A stretch of 21,695 nt of DNA from Phoronis ovalis (taxonomy: Eukaryota; Phoronida; Phoronidae): assembly GCA_028565635.1 (NCBI GenBank), contig JAOXYB010097604.1, forward strand, positions 1-21,695. Direction: 5' to 3'. The notes beneath the pieces were generated by a model. That model was not told the origin of the DNA. It did no database searches and was given only the letters and a program-made list of their open reading frames with translations. Positions 20,101 through 21,695 of this stretch are shown piece by piece; the stretch's first letter is position 1; each line of letters starts with the position of its first letter. The translations under genes and the position numbers were made by a program.

Positions 20101-21573
20101 TTTACAAGTTTATCCTGATACTTGGCAAGGGGATAAAGACTTGGTGAGTAGGGGAAATTTGACCTTCCTTCTGTTGTAAGGTTAAAGGCACAGATTCTAT
20201 AACAAAAGTAGCAGTGCATGTAATTCAGATTCCTGTATAATATTGATTTAATAATGTAAAACAATGTTAATGGCACATTACTTCCAATAGCTGTAGTTCA
20301 TGATACTGTGAAAAAGTTTAATGTTCTAAAATTTAAAAGTAGTAGTGAAACAATGGGACTGAAAATTTCAATTTTGAAATGACCATTACACCTTTGTTTG
20401 CAATTTGTTTCAGAGTTCAGAATGCAAGGGTGATCTTCTTGAATTTGAAGGGTATATAGATTTAGGTAAAGAACTATCCATCCTCCATTCATTGCTCACA
20501 GAAAGTCTTTCAAAAGTAAACAAGGTAAGATTTTATTAATAAATACTACAGGAACTCTATAAGTATATTTGGTTGCTTCAGCATTATATTAATTCAGCTG
20601 TTTCTAGAAGCTTCAGGATGGCATTTGTTAGGCAACCTGGCAATAGTCCCTAACATCATTTCCAAACTGCATGGAAATTGCTATGTGATTCATGGGAAGG
20701 AAGAAAATAGAGATGCACTACGAAACCAGCTCATAAGAACGATTGAAGCAGGAGTTGAAATAATAACCTCCTCTGCAACAGTCTTAACAGTATACTAATA
20801 AATGTAAATGCTTGTGGATGTATCAACTATTTAAATAATTCTATACATTTCTTTTAATTATTTCCAGGATTCCGAAGCCAAACTGTCCCAACTTCAGTCT
20901 ATTTTGGAAAAGATTGCAGATGCTAAGGAAAATCCTTTAAAACCAACAGCACTTCAACCACCTACTGATATTTCAAACCTACTCAATATAGGAATGTTGG
21001 ATACAAGTCGATCCCATATGGCTGATAGCCAGGATGTTGTGAAAGATAAAGAATTATATTCTGATGATTCTGCTAGATCCACTTATGCAAACCGAAAACA
21101 TTTAAATCTTTGTAGTGGAAATAAGCGCACAGCAGTTGATTTGTCAATGACTGATGATTACATGTTGTATGCTGCGTTGGATAGTGCCGGGCCAGGATAT
21201 GTGCAGTCAGCAAGCATTCGACCGTCTGAACAACAAGTTAACAAAACATGGAACAAAATGGTCAGTGCTGCAGAAGTTGTAAGTGGAGATTATGTTGATT
21301 TGATTTCGTTTATGGACGAAGATTCACGTGATTCAATACACAATGATGGATCACAAATTTCAATAGGACAGTTGTCTAATGTTGCCTCATCTGGATATCA
21401 AAGTTTTGGATACAGTCAGTCTAGTTCACCCGTAGATTTAGGTGTCCATCAAGATTCTAATCATGACTTGAGACGCAGCCCGGTTGGATTACAAACTATG
21501 CAACCGTTGTCTTTCTCCAATCCTATGTTTCAACATCAAGATGCAGCATCAAATAGACAAAGGCGTGGATCAG
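8090..21573 (+). CDS. RASAL2/DAB2IP/SYNGAP1-like: SynGAP/DAB2IP/RASAL2-family Ras GTPase-activating protein (partial, multi-exon)
   Basis: Core join: 8090-8193, 15470-15685, 16057-16158, 16380-16478, 16685-16770, 17088-17275, 17672-17834, 18291-18370, 18630-18808, 19186-19334, 19514-19589, 19820-19910, 20414-20524, 20868-21573. All introns are GT-AG and the phases close throughout, giving 783 codons plus one base with no internal stop. Domain order is basic KRTKS motif (about 11-20), C-terminal PH (about 70-112), C2 (about 126-250), RasGAP (about 270-510) and a disordered Ser-rich tail (549 on). This order matches the SYNGAP1, DAB2IP, RASAL2 and RASAL3 proteins. In that family the enzyme stimulates GTP hydrolysis on Ras and Rap at membranes. 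The N-terminal PH half and start codon are missing on the left. The tail, including the coiled coil and C-terminus known in the family, is missing on the right. I cannot say which vertebrate paralogue is closest; an invertebrate co-orthologue of all is likely. Confidence 0.95.
8194..9100. other. Intron with T-rich 129-codon open stretch
   Basis: An intron between the KRTKS exon and the probable optional exon, ending in tttactttag. The + strand stretch 8731-9120 is open but almost entirely Phe, Leu, Ile and Tyr, as expected from T-rich DNA. Its frame is not that of the following exon. I see no other element. Confidence 0.75.
9101..9190 (+). CDS. RASAL2/DAB2IP/SYNGAP1-like: Probable cassette or alternative first exon, 30 codons
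   Basis: T-rich acceptor tttactttag/CC and strong donor AT/gtaagt. The 90-nt exon enters and leaves in phase 2, the same phase as the junction between the 8090 and 15470 exons, so inclusion or skipping keeps frame. It reads [20 protein letters not shown] then KGDKDSNEN and a split Met. [10 protein letters not shown]...SNEN echoes [10 protein letters not shown]...SSEND of the preceding exon, suggesting an exon duplication. The ATG at 9117 could start a shorter isoform beginning MNNLKRS if this is an alternative first exon. I cannot tell which use is real. Coding character and splice sites are good, but there is no transcript evidence. Confidence 0.68.
9658..9702 (+). CDS. Candidate 45-nt cassette exon
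   Basis: A pyrimidine-rich tract (tttttcttctcaactatag) precedes it and gtgaga follows. In the required phase (2 in, 2 out) it is open for 15 codons, with [14 protein letters not shown] between split codons. Inclusion would preserve the gene's frame. The peptide resembles nothing I recognise, and a 45-nt open segment can arise by chance, so this is a candidate only. Confidence 0.3.
13193..13822. repeat. Near-perfect tandem direct duplication, 345 bp and 283 bp
   Basis: Copy 1 is 13193-13537 and copy 2 is 13538-13822, abutting head to tail. Both start ttaaaatgcctctagtagct and end in ctcacagttatttttcatt. I saw no substitutions between them. Copy 2 lacks 62 bp (within about 13246-13307 of copy 1), and the deletion is flanked by the microhomology atattt. 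Each copy contains one TGACGTAA (CRE/ATF-like) site. Such identity means a very recent duplication, or two alleles placed in series by the assembler. Confidence 0.95.
14014..14271 (-). other. Protein-like open stretch, unknown, minus strand
   Basis: An 85-codon open frame opposite to the host gene, from an ATG at 14271 to a stop at 14014, with an upstream in-frame stop close by. Its composition is balanced ([19 protein letters not shown] near the start, many Ser and Thr, [12 protein letters not shown] at the end), unlike the Phe/Ile-rich chance frames in these introns, and its GC is higher than the flanks. It could be an exon of a nested gene, a retroposed fragment or chance. I recognise no family. 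Confidence 0.25.
14738..14780. repeat. Short hairpin followed by ATT-rich tail, possible SINE 3' end
   Basis: AACCC-TAT-GGGTT is a perfect short inverted repeat (14738-14750). It is followed by gccaggtttttaaataaa and then a run of ATT units. A 3' hairpin plus a short tandem-repeat tail is typical of some SINE and LINE tails. I could not find a tRNA-like head or target-site duplication, so the call is tentative. Confidence 0.3.
15470..15685 (+). CDS. RASAL2/DAB2IP/SYNGAP1-like: Exon: linker and C-terminal half of PH domain (residues 35-107)
   Basis: Acceptor ccttcatag/G and donor TG/gtatgt, phase 2 in and 2 out. It reads SQSHESLF, then [20 protein letters not shown] and [11 protein letters not shown]. 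These match the family's [24 protein letters not shown] and SASERDKWMENL. Trp104 corresponds to the conserved tryptophan of the PH C-terminal helix. The PH N-terminal strands must lie on exons left of the window. The preceding family segment TSSFR...LPRFRS is absent or much shortened here when joined directly to the 8090 exon. Confidence 0.96.
15686..16056. other. Intron
   Basis: 371 bp, gtatgt to gcttattttag, AT-rich. I see no other element in it. Confidence 0.9.
16057..16158 (+). CDS. RASAL2/DAB2IP/SYNGAP1-like: Exon: end of PH and first C2 strand (residues 107-141)
   Basis: Reads [20 protein letters not shown] then [13 protein letters not shown], matching the family's LRRAVHPNKDNSRR...LKLWVIEAKDLPAKK. 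The last part is the first C2 strand. Donor AG/gtgaga; phase 2 in and 2 out, 102 nt. Confidence 0.96.
16380..16478 (+). CDS. RASAL2/DAB2IP/SYNGAP1-like: Exon: C2 domain core (residues 141-174)
   Basis: Acceptor tttgtag/G and donor CA/gtaagt. Reads [18 protein letters not shown] and then [11 protein letters not shown], very close to the family's YFCELCLDDTLFARTTSK...NIFWGEHFEF. Where vertebrate members have LDD this protein has LDK. Family C2 domains are considered Ca-independent, so the change need not matter. Confidence 0.97.
16685..16770 (+). CDS. RASAL2/DAB2IP/SYNGAP1-like: Exon: C2 domain with polylysine loop (residues 174-203)
   Basis: Reads [20 protein letters not shown] followed by KKDKNVLL and a split Gly, equal to the family's [25 protein letters not shown]. 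Acceptor ttttacag. The donor is G/gttggt, which lacks the usual A/G at +3 and A at +4, but it is the only nearby choice that joins in frame to the next exon. Confidence 0.94.
16771..17087. other. Intron with weak gttggt donor
   Basis: 317 bp ending in cccttattattctag. If retained, the reading frame meets a stop within about 30 nt. Nothing else is seen. Confidence 0.88.
17088..17275 (+). CDS. RASAL2/DAB2IP/SYNGAP1-like: Exon: end of C2 and linker to GAP domain (residues 203-265)
   Basis: Reads [20 protein letters not shown], then [18 protein letters not shown] and DHYNPFIQ. It matches the family's [20 protein letters not shown] and IRIKARYQTITILPMEQYKEF. A short Lys/Ser-rich insert (about 225-238) stands where vertebrates have a Gly-rich loop. 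Donor CAG/gtgagt, phase 0 out. The open frame continues past the donor by chance for about 40 codons, ending near 17395. Confidence 0.96.
17276..17671. other. Intron
   Basis: 396 bp, gtgagt to ttcattttcag. No separate element seen. Confidence 0.9.
17672..17834 (+). CDS. RASAL2/DAB2IP/SYNGAP1-like: Exon: start of RasGAP domain (residues 266-320)
   Basis: Reads [20 protein letters not shown], then [20 protein letters not shown] and TDVVMAEI. This matches the family's YVTSNYTMLCSVLEPVIS...[28 protein letters not shown], the first helices of the GAP module. Donor CAAG/gtgagt, phase 1. Confidence 0.97.
17835..18290. other. Intron
   Basis: 456 bp, gtgagt to atttttgtttcag, AT-rich. Nothing else seen. 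Confidence 0.9.
18291..18370 (+). CDS. RASAL2/DAB2IP/SYNGAP1-like: Exon: RasGAP arginine-finger loop (residues 320-346)
   Basis: Reads [20 protein letters not shown] and KLVAEK. Arg327 (AGG at 18311-18313) is the predicted catalytic arginine finger, equivalent to p120GAP R789 and neurofibromin R1276. The FRGNS form resembles neurofibromin rather than the FRENT of vertebrate SYNGAP-family members. The exon is 80 nt, so skipping it would shift the frame as well as remove the finger. Donor AAA/gtaagt. Confidence 0.97.
18630..18808 (+). CDS. RASAL2/DAB2IP/SYNGAP1-like: Exon: RasGAP core (residues 347-406)
   Basis: Reads [47 protein letters not shown] and CYFPR. It matches the family's [24 protein letters not shown]...[27 protein letters not shown]. 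Acceptor ctcttttag, donor AG/gtaagt, phase 0 in and 2 out. Confidence 0.97.
18809..19185. other. Intron
   Basis: 377 bp, gtaagt to ttcatttacag. Nothing else seen. Confidence 0.9.
19186..19334 (+). CDS. RASAL2/DAB2IP/SYNGAP1-like: Exon: RasGAP FLR-PAI signature (residues 406-456)
   Basis: Reads [20 protein letters not shown], then [20 protein letters not shown]. The FLR..CPAI.SP block is the RasGAP signature. Arg439 (CGC at 19283-19285) is the structural arginine that stabilises the finger loop in p120GAP and neurofibromin. Donor CAAG/gttagt, phase 2 in and 1 out. Confidence 0.98.
19514..19589 (+). CDS. RASAL2/DAB2IP/SYNGAP1-like: Exon: RasGAP domain (residues 456-481)
   Basis: Reads [20 protein letters not shown] followed by ANFT, equal to the family's [25 protein letters not shown]. 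Acceptor tgtttacag, donor AA/gtaagt, phase 1 in and 2 out. Confidence 0.96.
19820..19910 (+). CDS. RASAL2/DAB2IP/SYNGAP1-like: Exon: RasGAP domain (residues 481-511)
   Basis: Reads [20 protein letters not shown] then [10 protein letters not shown], matching [30 protein letters not shown] of RASAL2. Acceptor gtttttag, donor TCG/gtaagt, phase 2 in and 0 out. Confidence 0.97.
19911..20413. other. Intron
   Basis: 503 bp, gtaagt to caatttgtttcag. Minus-strand open frames at 20079-20276 and 20298-20492 look like chance. Nothing else seen. Confidence 0.88.
20414..20524 (+). CDS. RASAL2/DAB2IP/SYNGAP1-like: Exon: end of RasGAP module (residues 512-548)
   Basis: Reads [20 protein letters not shown] then [28 protein letters not shown] is the diagnostic block just after the GAP core in SYNGAP1, DAB2IP and RASAL2. 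The exon is 111 nt, phase 0 at both ends. The vertebrate KLGPLPR segment that follows is not recognisable in the next exon. Confidence 0.97.
20525..20867. other. Intron carrying a protein-like island
   Basis: 343 bp, gtaaga to taattatttccag. Unlike the other short introns its middle is less AT-rich and contains the open island described separately. Confidence 0.88.
20574..20798 (+). other. Intronic protein-like open island, unknown
   Basis: A 75-codon stretch inside the intron, in a different frame from the flanking exons. It reads [37 protein letters not shown] and then a helix-like [16 protein letters not shown]. It ends in two stops (TAA TAA at 20796-20801) overlapping an AATAAA at 20797-20802. 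No good donor follows and I see no clear start codon. It looks like a coding relic of a transposon or retroposed gene, or the shadow of a minus-strand relic; the minus strand is also fairly open there but has stops. I recognise no family. Confidence 0.35.
20868..21573 (+). CDS. RASAL2/DAB2IP/SYNGAP1-like: Exon: Ser-rich tail (residues 549-784)
   Basis: Acceptor tatttccag/GAT; at the 3' end TCAG/gtaaat is the preferred donor (phase 1). Without splicing the frame stops at 21585-21587, just beyond. It starts with a short helix ([19 protein letters not shown]) where the family has the DITKSLTNP region. The rest is low-complexity and acidic/Ser-rich with [10 protein letters not shown] and [20 protein letters not shown]. 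Near the end [16 protein letters not shown] aligns with GLQPLSFQNPVYHLNN of RASAL2. That match confirms the tail is in register and that more exons, including the family's coiled coil, lie to the right. Confidence 0.95.
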
Positions 21574-21695
21574 GTAAATTTGTGTAATTTATCGTGATTA
21601 AGAATTTATGTTGCAGTTTCTTGCATACTTCCTAGTATTGTAATATTAGATTGGCTTCAATGTCTTTGTCCTGTGCATGCTTTTTTATTATTAAT
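21574..21695. other. Start of next intron (truncated by window)
   Basis: Begins gtaaat after TCAG. The in-frame stop TAA at 21585 would end the protein 4 residues later if this donor were not used. The family tail continues well past this point, so splicing is the better reading. Confidence 0.75.

Noticed and set aside
1-21695. tRNA, rRNA or other structured RNA genes
   Set aside because: No tRNA A/B-box pair with a cloverleaf, no rRNA-like segment and no snRNA-like element was apparent by eye.

Overview
This window is animal genomic DNA: AT-rich, intron-dominated, with every coding exon on the + strand. It holds the central and 3' part of one gene, a synaptic-type Ras GTPase-activating protein of the SYNGAP1/DAB2IP/RASAL2(nGAP)/RASAL3 family (raskol in Drosophila). 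I recognised it from spliced translation: a basic KRTKS-type motif, the C-terminal part of a PH domain, a C2 domain, a complete RasGAP domain with its arginine finger, and the start of the long serine-rich tail. Neither gene end is present. The mixture of family residues and the AT-rich introns suggest an invertebrate with a single pre-duplication family member. An arthropod, perhaps a chelicerate, is a guess and cannot be fixed from this sequence.

Layout. 1-8089 is intron or upstream sequence with no exon I can defend; it carries a diverged 190-bp tandem duplication, a (CT)8 tract and a 49-bp x 3 tandem repeat. 8090-8193 is the first supported exon. 9101-9190 is a probable phase-symmetric exon, and 9658-9702 is a weaker one. 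9191-15469 is a long intronic block with a near-perfect 345/283-bp tandem duplication and several coding-like islands. From 15470 to 21573 the exons are compact, with 13 well supported exons separated by introns of about 180-500 bp. All junctions are GT-AG and all reading phases close. The joined core CDS, without optional exons, is 2350 nt: 783 complete codons plus one base. Residue numbers below count the first Asn of the 8090 exon as 1.

How it works (family knowledge). PH and C2 position the protein at membranes. The GAP domain supplies Arg327 to stimulate GTP hydrolysis by Ras/Rap, and the long tail recruits partners. All catalytic signatures are intact, so the gene looks functional. I found no other intact gene, no RNA gene and no mobile element with clear ends. 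No new multi-gene system is visible. The main points for a second look are an optional exon echoing the preceding KRTKS exon, the recent tandem duplication, and an open protein-like island inside the last complete intron.
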